From contig JAJRWT010000027.1 in assembly GCA_024276675.1 (NCBI GenBank), positions 186,001 to 250,000 on the forward strand: 64,000 bases of DNA. Direction: 5' to 3'. Position numbers and translations under genes: made by a program. The DNA is from Myxococcota bacterium (GTDB lineage Bacteria; Myxococcota_A; UBA796; JAFGLY01). The notes beneath the pieces are model-generated. The model was not told the DNA's origin, made no database searches, and saw only the letters and a list, made by a program, of their open reading frames with translations. This document shows, in pieces, positions 27,018 through 36,792 of this stretch. The stretch's first letter is position 1. Every line of letters begins with the position of its first letter.

Positions 27018-29171
27018 CTACAAGGTCGGACTGCCGATCCAGACAGGGCTGGTCACTGCCCAGGGTTCTCCACGAGCCGGCAGTCCCGGATCATCGTCGC
27101 CCCAAGCAACTGCCATCAAGTAGCGCGAAACCCAGACAGCCCCATGAAACGACAGACCATTCGACCTGTCTTCTTGATCAATCGTCCAGGATCTGGCTTC
27201 CTCTCCATCTACGATGAGCGCCGCCCCCGAGATATCCATCCAATCCGGGGCATAGATATCCAGGGAAAAGACCAGGGTCTCAGCTTTCCCATGCCAACCA
27301 TCTGTTACCAGGGACGTGGCACTAAATACGATCAACGGGCCCGAACTGGCCACGGTGAGTCCGTCGATGATACCTCGTTCCACTTCGGCCAGACCAAACT
27401 CGGTCGTGTTCTCGATGGCAATCCAGGTCCAAGGCCCCGCTACTCCAATATCGATCCATTGGTCAAGAAGGTCGAGAAGAACCGGCAGGTCATCGAGTCC
27501 ATTCAACCGGAGCAGGTCGGGCACTGGCTCCCATTGCCAGGGCGCTCCCGCAGCCTCTACCCAGTCTTTGTCCACCACGAGGAACCTGTCCTGTTTCGAG
27601 CCTCCCCTGGCAACCACCAACAGATCCATTGCCGACAATTCCGGCCAATCCACGGCACCGTGGGCGGCCTTCTTGCTGTTGGGGGACCATGGCCACGAAA
27701 CCACGGTGCCATGGTTGCTGGTGGCCGCCCGAGAACCCGCTTCCCCCCTGAAGGCCACATCCCAGGGCTGGTACGCATCAAACTCGGTGATCTCGTCCAC
27801 AGCGGTCAAAACAGCGAAAGATGCGCCTTGGGCCCCACTCATGGCTATTGCGTCGGCTGCTGCAGTTCGTTGAGTCCTGGAAGGCCACGATTCAAGGTCC
27901 AGATCGGCGAGAATCCACCCCATGGAGTCGAATGCGGGTTCAAGACTTACATCTATCCAGGTCGTTCCATCCAGGTTCACTGAATCCAACATCGCCCGTT
28001 CACGGTTCAGACCAGAAGATATCGCAAGATTCCAGGTTCCTGGTCCAAGTGGCAGTTGCGCTCCCCCCTTGGGAACAGCAAACACCAACTCCTGCCCATG
28101 GACATCCACGGCTTCCAGCAAAGCCCCTATGTCTTCCTGAGAGCCGTCCGAAACCCGCAACCACAGAAAACCGGAGTCTCCCGGTACCAGGTTCATGTCG
28201 GGGCCAGGAGCAACAACAGGCCCTTCTTCATGGCCAGCGGCAACGGCTCGCAGACCGTCAACCATGGAGGGGAGGGTTCCACTGAAGAAACCCGGCGCAT
28301 CTCCTTCCTGCCAGTCCGCTACCGGCAGAACGCCCACGACGACGTCCCCGGAAAGAAGCTCTACCTCTTCCCCCTCGGCGGTTCCAGCGACCTGTTGCCC
28401 GCCCGGCCACAAAGCAGCGTACACCGATGAGGCATCTCCTACGGCGATCGAGCTGAAATCAACCGCTAGAAATCCGCCACCTGCGTCTGTAATTGTTCCG
28501 TCCGTGGCGAAGAAAGTGTCGCCATCGTGCAGTGTCGATCCATGCAGTTCCACGCCGTCAAGAGGCAGAATCCATAGAGAATCAACACCTTTCAATTCCA
28601 GGGCGGCATCGTCCACTTGCAGGGAATATGTAACCACATGCTCCTGACCCACAAGGTAGCTCCAGTCCTGCAGATCCACAGTCAAAGGGACATCGCCGCT
28701 TTCCACCAGGGAGATACTGGAAAGCGTGCCGGTCACCGATAGAAAGGCACCAGATTCGTCTTCCCGGATGTCGACGCTACAATCCTGGAGCCATAATCCA
28801 TGCCACAATGGCAGCATCTCGGCCAGAACATCATCACCATACCATGCCGAGGCATCGATCATGGTGCCTCCGCAACCCTCAAGAATGTACAGGGGCCTTG
28901 CCGGATCACGGAACAGATAGCGAGATACTGCGTTTTCCAGAAGGTAGTCGCCGGTCCTGCCTTCGCCTCCGTACAACAACTCGTCAGAGCAAGGCACCTG
29001 CCGAACTCGGAACTCACCGGAGACCAGTTCCCTTGCATCACAGTCCAGATCTTCGACCTGTTCGGTAACTGGCCGACAGGAAAAACCCATCGAGCAAGCA
29101 AGCAGGGGCGGGACGATGGCACCGAAAACCCTTCGTAGCTGTTCCCACCAACTGCCCTCTATTTTCCTCAA
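27018..29171 (-). CDS. Lipoprotein with a probably inactive PHP (CehA/McbA-like) domain
   Basis: This encodes 717 residues from a TTG that overlaps the TGA of the upstream gene (TTGA). The N-terminus has a hydrophobic stretch and Cys near 26-32 (GFSC), fitting a lipoprotein. The middle contains GWILADLDLESW (about 445), where CehA/McbA-type PHP hydrolases read GxxAADLHxHS, and later IENTTEFGLAEVERGIIDGLTVASSGPLIVFSA, matching the family's conserved end of the domain. The metal-binding histidines (HxH; TDHD, here TAVDE) are missing. It should therefore be a surface or periplasmic protein without phosphoesterase activity. The family match is my reading of motif order, not a computed alignment. 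Confidence 0.7.
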   Translation of the reverse strand: MRKIEGSWWEQLRRVFGAIVPPLLACSMGFSCRPVTEQVEDLDCDARELVSGEFRVRQVPCSDELLYGGEGRTGDYLLENAVSRYLFRDPARPLYILEGCGGTMIDASAWYGDDVLAEMLPLWHGLWLQDCSVDIREDESGAFLSVTGTLSSISLVESGDVPLTVDLQDWSYLVGQEHVVTYSLQVDDAALELKGVDSLWILPLDGVELHGSTLHDGDTFFATDGTITDAGGGFLAVDFSSIAVGDASSVYAALWPGGQQVAGTAEGEEVELLSGDVVVGVLPVADWQEGDAPGFFSGTLPSMVDGLRAVAAGHEEGPVVAPGPDMNLVPGDSGFLWLRVSDGSQEDIGALLEAVDVHGQELVFAVPKGGAQLPLGPGTWNLAISSGLNRERAMLDSVNLDGTTWIDVSLEPAFDSMGWILADLDLESWPSRTQRTAAADAIAMSGAQGASFAVLTAVDEITEFDAYQPWDVAFRGEAGSRAATSNHGTVVSWPWSPNSKKAAHGAVDWPELSAMDLLVVARGGSKQDRFLVVDKDWVEAAGAPWQWEPVPDLLRLNGLDDLPVLLDLLDQWIDIGVAGPWTWIAIENTTEFGLAEVERGIIDGLTVASSGPLIVFSATSLVTDGWHGKAETLVFSLDIYAPDWMDISGAALIVDGEEARSWTIDQEDRSNGLSFHGAVWVSRYLMAVAWGDDDPGLPARGEPWAVTSPVWIGSPTL

Positions 29172-29992
29172 GCAGGATCCTCCTCGCCCACCAGGATGAT
29201 GTGAACAGGAGCAACTTTAACTTTTCTGGCCCAATCAGCGGGAAAATCGCCAGAAGTCCACTCCCAGGTTCGAGTCTCGCCAGGTTTCATTGGCTTGTCA
29301 AAGCCTTCAGCAAAAGGCAAGTACCCAGGCAGGGCCTTGGCGACCACAGGCCACATGTCCCTGTCCAGCACTCGCCCATCATCGTCCAGGTAGTAGATGC
29401 CCAACTGCAGTAGTTCGATGGGTTTGTCGCCTGTGTTGGTGACCTCGCACCAGAAGCCCCAACCGTTCAACGGGCCCTCTGGATCTTCGGCCAGATTGAT
29501 CCGCTCCTGGCGGATGGAAGATAGCGAGACTCGGTTCATGTTGTCGGCCATGTGCATCCTTCGACGAGCTTCGATCTTGCGTTTTCGCTCAGTGTGGGGG
29601 TACTCCTCGAGAAACTTCTCCCACGCTTTTCGTGTTCCCAACTCATCAGCCCAGGCGTAGAAGTAGTTCTCACGCTCCTCCATGGCCTTTTCACGGATGT
29701 TTTTCAGAGATGCCACGTCGTCAGGAAGGTCGTTAAGAAATCTGTCGTACTCCTCCAGGGTGCCAGCATCCCGAGCGGCCCCAAGACGAAGTTCGAAAAG
29801 AGCAACCTGCGCCTGGAAATAGAAGGGATCGCTTTCATTGGCCTGGGCCAGGTAGCTCTCGTAGGCTTCAATGGTGTTGGCCTTCTGGGCGTCGCGGAAC
29901 GAGGGGCCACATGCACTGAGAAAAAGCGTCAGACCGACGATGGTTCCACGCAAAGACAAGAGGTGGAACGTGGAAGATAGAAATCTGGACAT
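29168..29992 (-). CDS. Lipoprotein with TPR-like helices and C-terminal beta domain
   Basis: This encodes 274 residues with a GGAG before the ATG. The signal peptide ends LSAC (Cys28). Residues 35-145 are helical and repeat short motifs (AYESYLAQANESD, EYDRFLNDLPDD, AWEKFLEEYPHTE) like bacterial TPR lipoproteins. The C-terminal half reads as a beta-sandwich (GFWCEVTNTGDKPIELLQLGIYYLDDDGRVL...KPGETRTWEW), similar to FxLYD-type domains. It overlaps the PHP-like lipoprotein gene by four bases, so the two are translationally coupled and probably form one envelope unit. Confidence 0.75.
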   Translation of the reverse strand: MSRFLSSTFHLLSLRGTIVGLTLFLSACGPSFRDAQKANTIEAYESYLAQANESDPFYFQAQVALFELRLGAARDAGTLEEYDRFLNDLPDDVASLKNIREKAMEERENYFYAWADELGTRKAWEKFLEEYPHTERKRKIEARRRMHMADNMNRVSLSSIRQERINLAEDPEGPLNGWGFWCEVTNTGDKPIELLQLGIYYLDDDGRVLDRDMWPVVAKALPGYLPFAEGFDKPMKPGETRTWEWTSGDFPADWARKVKVAPVHIILVGEEDPA

Positions 29993-30021
29993 GTCTACTC
30001 CTTCGACTCCGGTGAGGCGTG

Positions 30022-31713
30022 TCAGTTCAGTAGATCGAAGTAGAGCTCTGGTACCTGCCTGGAAAGGGCGTCATCCAGCACGTAGCCCATGCGTAGCAGG
30101 AGATCCTCTTCCCACGGGCGCCCAATGATCTGCAATCCTGTCGGCATTCCCAATTGATCGTGGCCCACAGGCACCGAAATGGCTGGCAGACCAAACAGGT
30201 TCGGTGCAAGCGCGAAGCGCATGATCTTTGATAGTAGTGGCAGATCGGACTCACCCGAACCAATTGCTGCTGGGGAAAGCTCCGGAGCGGAACATGCAGT
30301 CGCAGGTGTGATCAATACGTCGACAGTTTCCAGCATCTTGCTGAAATTCCTACCCAAACGCACTCTTTGCCTTTGCGCATGAATATAGTCGCTGGCCTTG
30401 AATTTTTCCGCCAGGGCCAGGTTGAGACGAACATCCAGGCCGTAGTCTCGCCTGTGCTGCCAGAGGTGCGGAAGTTGAGATGTGGCCATCTCCGAGACGA
30501 TAGTGACCATGTGAACAACTCGCAACAGGTTCAACTCGGGTATCTCAATCCGCTGTATCCGAGCACCGGCCGAAGTCAACACTTCCAAAGCATGATTGCA
30601 CGGTTCCAGGATGCCATCTTCCACATCTTCGAACCATGGCTGGAATATCCCAATGGTAATTCCCGAAAGGTCGCACCGTTCCCAAATGTCCAGGCGAGGG
30701 TGCGGTCTATCCAGCGTCACCGGATCGCGGGGATCAGGCCCTGCCATGATGGAATACCCAATTGCAACATCCGCCACAGTGGAACCAATTGGCCCCTGGG
30801 CAACCAGAGACCAGTCCAGCGGGGCTGCCCCCTGTTCGCTAACTCTGCCGAAAGTAGGCTTGAGACCCACGATTCCACAAAACGCCGACGGAATACGAAT
30901 GGAACCTCCACCGTCGGCGCCAATGGCGAGCGGGCAGAGACCGGCAGCCACAGCCACAGCGGATCCGCTGGATGAACCACCTGGCACACAGGCGATATTC
31001 CATGGATTCACCGGGGTGCCATGATGCGGGTTGATGCCTGTCACACCAAGCCCCAGCTCGTGCATGTTGGTCTTACCCAACATCAAGGCACCTTGAGCCC
31101 GCAGCCTTCGACATGTCTCCGCATCGGCTTGCGCTGGAGATCTGCCCATGAAACTCGTTCCAACCATTGTCGGATATCCCGAAAGGTCCATCTCGTCCTT
31201 GACGGCCACAGGAATCCCATCCAACGGACCAATGGTATTGCCCTGCCTGAAGCGCAGCGTGGAGGCCTCGGCCTGTTCCATGAGGTCTTCGGCATCCTGA
31301 GATACGAAGGCACATAGAGGAGGATCCATCTGCCGGGATCTGGTGAGAGCCTCCAGAAATCGTTCTGCCACATTGCTGGGGGTGGTGGCTCCATCCCGGT
31401 ATGACCTGTACAGCTTGGCAACAGTCAATGTCGGACCCTCTTGAGCGGTGGATACCAACTGGGTGAGTACAGCGGCGAGGTCGTTGCTTGTCTTACTGCG
31501 AGCGGGGCTTTTGTGGTTCTTGGTCTGTATGGGGCAGTCGAACAGAGGATTCTCGTGGGATTCGGCCATCCTGAACCCATCCATGCCAGCATCGTGCATG
31601 AGCTTTCGCACGAGGAAGGAGTCCGGCGATGCCTTTTCCACCATGGCCACCAACGCTCGTAACCATGGGCCATGGAGCCGAGGAGCCTTGATTATTTCCA
31701 GGTCGTACACCAA
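30022..31713 (-). CDS. Amidase signature family enzyme
   Basis: This encodes 563 residues from a TTG placed nine bases after AGGAGG. The Ser-Ser-Lys triad is intact: Lys in DGIPVAVKDE, cis-Ser in GADGGGSIRIPSAFCG and the nucleophile in GGSSSGSAVAVAAG. The C-terminal region has LPAISVPVGHDQLGMPTGLQIIGRPWEED. A 100-residue N-terminal extension precedes the core. It hydrolyses a carboxamide. gatB and gatC are not nearby, so it is not clearly GatA of the tRNA amidotransferase. It is divergent from the FtcD gene. Confidence 0.88.
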   Translation of the reverse strand: MVYDLEIIKAPRLHGPWLRALVAMVEKASPDSFLVRKLMHDAGMDGFRMAESHENPLFDCPIQTKNHKSPARSKTSNDLAAVLTQLVSTAQEGPTLTVAKLYRSYRDGATTPSNVAERFLEALTRSRQMDPPLCAFVSQDAEDLMEQAEASTLRFRQGNTIGPLDGIPVAVKDEMDLSGYPTMVGTSFMGRSPAQADAETCRRLRAQGALMLGKTNMHELGLGVTGINPHHGTPVNPWNIACVPGGSSSGSAVAVAAGLCPLAIGADGGGSIRIPSAFCGIVGLKPTFGRVSEQGAAPLDWSLVAQGPIGSTVADVAIGYSIMAGPDPRDPVTLDRPHPRLDIWERCDLSGITIGIFQPWFEDVEDGILEPCNHALEVLTSAGARIQRIEIPELNLLRVVHMVTIVSEMATSQLPHLWQHRRDYGLDVRLNLALAEKFKASDYIHAQRQRVRLGRNFSKMLETVDVLITPATACSAPELSPAAIGSGESDLPLLSKIMRFALAPNLFGLPAISVPVGHDQLGMPTGLQIIGRPWEEDLLLRMGYVLDDALSRQVPELYFDLLN

Positions 31714-31865
31714 CTTCCCACACCTCCTCGTAAATATTCGGAATGGCCGGATGCCACATCACCAGTATCCCACATCTCGACGGCACGCCGCTCCGGTGAT
31801 CGGCAGGTTATGATGTCCAGGCATTGCCCCAACCGATGGCTTTCCCCTGAAGGAGGATGATCTTC

Positions 31866-33548
31866 GTGAGCGATGAAACCAAAATAGTCGAATGTGTTCC
31901 AAACTTCTCTGAAGGCAGGGATAGCGCTGTCATCGAATCCATAACCGCTTCTATTCGCGAAGTGGACTCGGTATCCCTACTAGATGTCGACCCCGGCCAT
32001 GCTACCAATCGCACCGTCGTCACCTTCGTCGGCCCCCCGGAGCAGGTACTTGAAGCCGCTTTCAGAGCAATACGCACCGCAAGTCGACTCATCGACATGA
32101 GTACCCATAAAGGCGCCCATCCTCGCATGGGAGCCACCGATGTCTGCCCCTTTGTTCCCGTATCCGGAATCGACCTGGAAGGCTGCGCCCAACTTGCACG
32201 CCAGCTTGGCGCCCGAGTGGGAGAAGAACTCGGCATACCAATCTACCTGTACGAAGCCGCCGCAAGTACTCCGCAGCGGCACAACCTGGCAGATGTAAGA
32301 GCGGGGGAATACGAAGGTCTCGAGAATCGCCTGGCCACCCCCGACTGGGCTCCGGACTTCGGACCCGCCTCCTTCAACAGCCGGAGCGGTGCCACAGCCA
32401 TAGGAGCCCGGCCATTTCTCATCGCGTACAACGTGAACCTGAACACACGCGAGACCAGAAAGGCCATGAAAATCGCCGCCCTCATCCGGGAAAAAGGGAT
32501 AATTCGTCGTGATTCCCAGGGTCGGATCATCCGCGACGAGGACGGACGAGCCTTACGTGACCCGGGAATGTTCAAGAGTGTCAAGGCCATCGGTTGGTTC
32601 ATCGAGGAATACGACCGCTGCCAGATCTCCATGAATCTTACCAACTACCACGTCTCTCCCCCTCACCTGGTGGTGGATGCCATTCGTAGGGTTGCTGACC
32701 AGGAAGGCGTGGTGGTAACCGGCTCCGAGTTGGTCGGATTGATTCCTCTGGATGCCATGTTACAGGCAGGACGCCACTACTTGGTACGACAGGGCCTGAA
32801 CCCAGGCGCTCCGGAATCAGAGCTTATCGAACTCGCAATACGCTCTCTGGGTCTACGGGAACTGGGCCCCTTCGATCCGAACGAGCGTATCGTGGAGCGG
32901 AGGATTCGTAGTGACGGACCGCTGGTGCAAAAGAGCATCCGCGATTTCACCGATACCCTATCTTCGTCAGCACCTGCTCCCGGAGGCGGTTCGGTGGCAG
33001 CTCTGTGCGGTGCCCTCTCATCCGCCCTCTCCGCCATGGTGGGATCCCTTACCACGGGAAAGAAGGGTTACGAGAACCTCTTCCAGCAACACAATGAAAA
33101 CGCAGTCAAGGCGCAATCACTCAAGGAATCCTTCCTGGACGACATCGACAAGGATACAGCCGCTTTCGACCAGCTAATGGTTGCCTTCGGACTCCCCCGA
33201 CGCACGGCACAAGAGAAGGCTCAACGAGAGAAAGCAATCCAGGAAGCCACGAAGCACGCCACCATGGTGCCGCTGGCTGTACTCCGACGCTGTGCCCAGA
33301 CCATCGAATGTGCTGAAGTGGCTTTGAGCGGCAACGCCAACGCCCGCTCCGATGCCGGCGTTGCAGTGCTGCTGGCACGTACATGCGCAGAAGGAGCGTG
33401 GTACAATGTGAGCATCAACTTGAAGGGTATCGACGACCCAGAATTCAGACAGCAGATCTCCTCCCAGGCCGACGAGATTCTCCAGTCCATCTCCGCCAAG
33501 GTAGAAGAACTCAGCACTGAGGTTCGTGACTACCTGCGTGAGAGTTGA
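31866..33548 (+). CDS. ftcD: Bifunctional glutamate formimidoyltransferase / formimidoyl-THF cyclodeaminase
   Basis: This encodes 560 residues from the GTG at 31866, nine bases after AGGAGG (31851-31856); an ATG overlapping the Shine-Dalgarno at 31857 is less likely. The N-terminal transferase shows VECVPNFSEGRD, THKGAHPRMGATDVCPF (with the catalytic His) and GARPFLIAYNVNLNT. From about 335 the cyclodeaminase begins with APAPGGGSVAALCGALSSALSAMV. Together they move the formimino group of N-formimidoylglutamate to tetrahydrofolate and release ammonia, the last step of one histidine degradation route. No other hut gene is present here. Confidence 0.94.
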   Translation: MSDETKIVECVPNFSEGRDSAVIESITASIREVDSVSLLDVDPGHATNRTVVTFVGPPEQVLEAAFRAIRTASRLIDMSTHKGAHPRMGATDVCPFVPVSGIDLEGCAQLARQLGARVGEELGIPIYLYEAAASTPQRHNLADVRAGEYEGLENRLATPDWAPDFGPASFNSRSGATAIGARPFLIAYNVNLNTRETRKAMKIAALIREKGIIRRDSQGRIIRDEDGRALRDPGMFKSVKAIGWFIEEYDRCQISMNLTNYHVSPPHLVVDAIRRVADQEGVVVTGSELVGLIPLDAMLQAGRHYLVRQGLNPGAPESELIELAIRSLGLRELGPFDPNERIVERRIRSDGPLVQKSIRDFTDTLSSSAPAPGGGSVAALCGALSSALSAMVGSLTTGKKGYENLFQQHNENAVKAQSLKESFLDDIDKDTAAFDQLMVAFGLPRRTAQEKAQREKAIQEATKHATMVPLAVLRRCAQTIECAEVALSGNANARSDAGVAVLLARTCAEGAWYNVSINLKGIDDPEFRQQISSQADEILQSISAKVEELSTEVRDYLRES

Positions 33549-33554
33549 GACGGC

Positions 33555-34448
33555 TCAAGGCTGACTGCTCACTCTGGATGGGGCAGGCGCTTCGCGTTCA
33601 CCGCTGCGACGGTCTGAAAAAACGATCCTTCCATTGGCCTCCAGATGGCAGAACAAAGCGGTGCCCCCCGCCACGGCAACGGGGACAAGGAACAGGTTGA
33701 CCACCGGAACCCAGAGCAGTACCGCCGTGGCGGCGCCGAAGCCACCCATCAAAGGCAGGTCGCTACGTACAACCGCCACCTTTTCGGCATAGCTAAAGCG
33801 ACGCCTGGTCATGGGGCCGTCCAACATGTCCTTGGCCAGGAAAAAAACAGTAGCCAGACCGCTCAATACGCTGAACAACAGGGTTCCCACCAATGGCAAG
33901 AAGTTGAGAACCAGCAGTGGAAGTATCAAGGCAATCCACAGCAGCATGTCCAACAGGGAATGCGCGATGGATACTCCCGTATCTCGTAGAAAAACCTTGA
34001 TGGAAAAGCTCTCGTTGACAGATCCCAACAGACTCACCTCGATCCTCTCCGATAGCATATCGTTGAATGGTGTGGCCACCAGCGCCACCAGTGCGTAGAC
34101 AGCCACGAACCCCGTAGTGACCAGAAACAACCCCAGAAACACTCCTGTCAGGTACCAGAAACCCAGCAGAAGCATCTGCAATCCGCCAGTGGTTGCTGGT
34201 TTCTCCCAGAGCATGGAAAGAACCCATGGAGTGTTGTCCACTGCGATCCAGACCGCCGCCACGAGAAGGACCAGGGTCAGCAGCATGGGGATCAGCGCCA
34301 AGCCCCAATTCCGATGGTCCGAGGTCAGCAGCCCTACACCACGGAAAGGAAAGGCAAAACCGTTGAAAAAGCGCTTCAACCCCCCACCATCCATTGGGTC
34401 TTCCAACTCTGCTGCTTGCCGCCGGCCTGCAGGTTTTCCCCGTGTCAT
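33555..34448 (-). CDS. EI24 / CysZ-like membrane protein
   Basis: This encodes 297 residues with GGGAG six bases before the ATG. It matches the EI24 layout: GFAFPFRGVGLLTSDHRNWGLALIPMLLTLVLL at the start, three or four hydrophobic helices, and the conserved PFNDMLSERIE followed by a long paired hydrophobic hairpin and AKDMLDGPMTRRRFSYAEK. CysZ members take up sulfate; others have no known role. The charged tails at both ends should be cytoplasmic. It converges on ftcD with six bases between stops. Confidence 0.85.
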   Translation of the reverse strand: MTRGKPAGRRQAAELEDPMDGGGLKRFFNGFAFPFRGVGLLTSDHRNWGLALIPMLLTLVLLVAAVWIAVDNTPWVLSMLWEKPATTGGLQMLLLGFWYLTGVFLGLFLVTTGFVAVYALVALVATPFNDMLSERIEVSLLGSVNESFSIKVFLRDTGVSIAHSLLDMLLWIALILPLLVLNFLPLVGTLLFSVLSGLATVFFLAKDMLDGPMTRRRFSYAEKVAVVRSDLPLMGGFGAATAVLLWVPVVNLFLVPVAVAGGTALFCHLEANGRIVFSDRRSGEREAPAPSRVSSQP

Positions 34449-34635
34449 GAATGCTCCCTTTTATGCCCGTGACTTGTGCTGGCGCCCCACCATGGAAGGT
34501 CGATGCAAAAGTAGCAAACACCCTGCATTCTGGAGAATATACTCTTTCTTTACTTGCCAGTTCCCCTGTTACATGCCTTATTATTCCTGCTTTTGGTCTT
34601 CTTCCTTGTCTTCGTCATCAAGCAGAGGTAACGCC

Positions 34636-35553
34636 ATGCATGCATCAAGTGGCATTTTCATAACCGTGCTCTGTCTGGGATCTGCCTGCTCTGACTATGA
34701 CCTCGTTCCACATGGTGACGATCCCGACAAACCCAACGAAGATACCGCGCCGTTGGACACCTGGGTTCCTCGGGACACGGATACGCCCGCTCCCCGTGAC
34801 ACCAGTCCCCCAGAAGACCTCATCCCCGTAGCTGTTTGCTCTGTAACACCCTCGCCGGTGGCTCCTCCTTTTGAATCCGCCACATGGGATGGGTCGGCTT
34901 CATTTGATCCCAGCGGCGGTGTACTGGTTCACTACGACTGGGTTCTGACTGAACAACCCGCGGGTTCTTCCGTTTCCATGCCAGCCGGTGATGCCATTCG
35001 CGGCGGTTTCATTCCCGATCTGGCTGGAACCTATGTGGGAAGGCTTGTAGTCACCAACGACTCCGGTGTCGACTCCGAGCCGTGCTACGCCAATCTTGAA
35101 TCGGTACCCGTTGAAAACCTGTGGATAGAAATGTACTGGGAACACGACGGCGACGACATGGACCTGCACCTGCTGGCCCCTGGAGGCAGCCTCACTACAA
35201 ACACCGACTGCTATTATTCCAACTGCATTGACCGACGCCTGAACTGGGGCGACCCAGCAAAGACTGAGGACGATCCCAGCCTCGACCTGGACGACATACC
35301 CGGAACCGGTCCTGAAAACATCAACATCCAGGAACCTGAAAACGGTACCTACACAGTCTATGTCCACGACTTTCTCTACAGCAACAGCTACGACGGCAGC
35401 CTGAACAACTATCAACCCGCCAACCAGGTGACAGTCAACATCTACCTTGATGGCTCCCTCGAATGGACCGACACAAAGGGCATTTCAGGCGAAGAATCCT
35501 ATACCAGGTTTGCAGAGATCGACTGGGCAAACGGCACCGTTACCGGCTTCTAG
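34636..35553 (+). CDS. Lipoprotein with PKD-like and DUF2135-type domains
   Basis: This encodes 305 residues from the ATG at 34636 (AGAGG eight bases upstream). The signal peptide ends GSAC (Cys18), followed by a Pro/Thr/Asp linker with DT repeats. About 60-155 is a PKD-like beta-sandwich (SATWDGSASFDPSGGVLVHYDWVL, then GTYVGRLVVTNDSGVDS). The C-terminal 150 residues resemble domains with MDLHLLAPGGS...DCYYSN...ENINIQEPENGTYTVYVHDF, as in DUF2135-type proteins. It is exported and probably surface-associated. Longer in-frame starts upstream read into the promoter region. Confidence 0.75.
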   Translation: MHASSGIFITVLCLGSACSDYDLVPHGDDPDKPNEDTAPLDTWVPRDTDTPAPRDTSPPEDLIPVAVCSVTPSPVAPPFESATWDGSASFDPSGGVLVHYDWVLTEQPAGSSVSMPAGDAIRGGFIPDLAGTYVGRLVVTNDSGVDSEPCYANLESVPVENLWIEMYWEHDGDDMDLHLLAPGGSLTTNTDCYYSNCIDRRLNWGDPAKTEDDPSLDLDDIPGTGPENINIQEPENGTYTVYVHDFLYSNSYDGSLNNYQPANQVTVNIYLDGSLEWTDTKGISGEESYTRFAEIDWANGTVTGF

Positions 35554-35604
35554 ATTGTGTGAACGCCGTCTCCATCCAGGAGCCGACCAACCAGTGGCAC
35601 GTCC

Positions 35605-36765
35605 GTGAAAGACCTACTCTCTTCCCATCCGAACTGGTGGAGGGGATCTGTCCGATCAACGGGCAGCTTCTCTACAGGTCTCTTGGTTCGCCTGGTCTCA
35701 GCATCAAGCCTCTTCCTCCTGGCGATGGTCCTTGACGCGTGTCAGCCCCGGGAAACCACAGCCTTCTGGCTTGAAAAGGGTTCATTTGAATGGGATTCCT
35801 TCAACCATCGCCTGGCATATCTCTCTTGGATTGCCGATGAGGACGCCGCACAGGTTGCCTTGATAGGTGGGGCATCATCCACCGGCGTGGCACAGGTACT
35901 TCCCGATGGTTGCGATTCCGCAACCTGTACCGAATACCCGTGGTACGACTCCGCAACCGTGGACCTTCGGTGGGCACGAGTCACCACCAATTCCATGGCG
36001 TTTGGCCTCTCGCAGGCAACGGTTCTTGCAACCTCCGAAGGAGAAACCGTCACTCTGAGCATCCCAATGGACGGCACGACCGGCCACAACCAGGCGGCAG
36101 TGATCCAGGGTCTGATCATTGACACCAACTGGCCACTTTCAGGCGGTGATTCCTGCTATTCTCCCATCAGTGGTTGGCTCATCCGCCATATGGAGATCAG
36201 CCTTTTGGATCCCGTAATATCCGGCGACAACATGGAACTGCAGCTCCATGCCACCTTCCAGGCAGGCAACTCCCTGGAAGAAGCCAGGATCTGCATGGAC
36301 GAGGTTGCAGACCAGGCCCAGGTGCCGATTACCGTCTATGTCCTGGCCATATCTTCGGAACAGGAAATACAGGAGCACGACCTGATCTACGAGGACTCCT
36401 GGGAATTGGGCGAAGAACAACCAGAACCAGATCTCTCCACCAGGACTATTGCCCTGGGAGGCCCGAACATCCTGGCAGGTTGGAGTCAACTGGACTTTGT
36501 TTTTCATGCTGAAGATCCCGATCTTAGAGGAGCCTACCTTCGCAGCCTTGAAATTGACCTGGATCCCAGCCATGGATGGGCGTCGGCCTGGTCCAGCAAC
36601 TATTCGCCCTTGACTCAACTCTCAGGATTCAGCTATTCATTCCATGGCTCCATACAGGTCCTCGACCCATCATCCGTCGTGGAAAGGCTCACGATTCTGG
36701 AGACTGTGGATTCAAACCTCGATGAAGACGGCCTGCCAATACTACACGAAATACCTTGGCAGTGA
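35605..36765 (+). CDS. Hypothetical lipoprotein
   Basis: The open frame is 386 residues from a GTG. A hydrophobic signal and lipobox LDAC occur at 30-46, so the true start may be an internal TTG at 35683; neither start has a good ribosome site. The mature part is beta-rich with paired cysteines (DGCDSATCTEYP, DSCYSPISGW) and a region of repeated acidic strands (DLDPSHGWASAW). I do not recognise the family. It lies 51 bases after the PKD-like lipoprotein gene and is probably cotranscribed with it. Confidence 0.65.
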   Translation: MKDLLSSHPNWWRGSVRSTGSFSTGLLVRLVSASSLFLLAMVLDACQPRETTAFWLEKGSFEWDSFNHRLAYLSWIADEDAAQVALIGGASSTGVAQVLPDGCDSATCTEYPWYDSATVDLRWARVTTNSMAFGLSQATVLATSEGETVTLSIPMDGTTGHNQAAVIQGLIIDTNWPLSGGDSCYSPISGWLIRHMEISLLDPVISGDNMELQLHATFQAGNSLEEARICMDEVADQAQVPITVYVLAISSEQEIQEHDLIYEDSWELGEEQPEPDLSTRTIALGGPNILAGWSQLDFVFHAEDPDLRGAYLRSLEIDLDPSHGWASAWSSNYSPLTQLSGFSYSFHGSIQVLDPSSVVERLTILETVDSNLDEDGLPILHEIPWQ

Positions 36766-36792
36766 TGGCCCTACACTCCCGCGACACCAGGC

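Noticed and set aside
30022..31713. GatA subunit of the tRNA amidotransferase
   Set aside because: gatB and gatC are not nearby and the N-terminal extension is unlike GatA, so only the amidase family is called.
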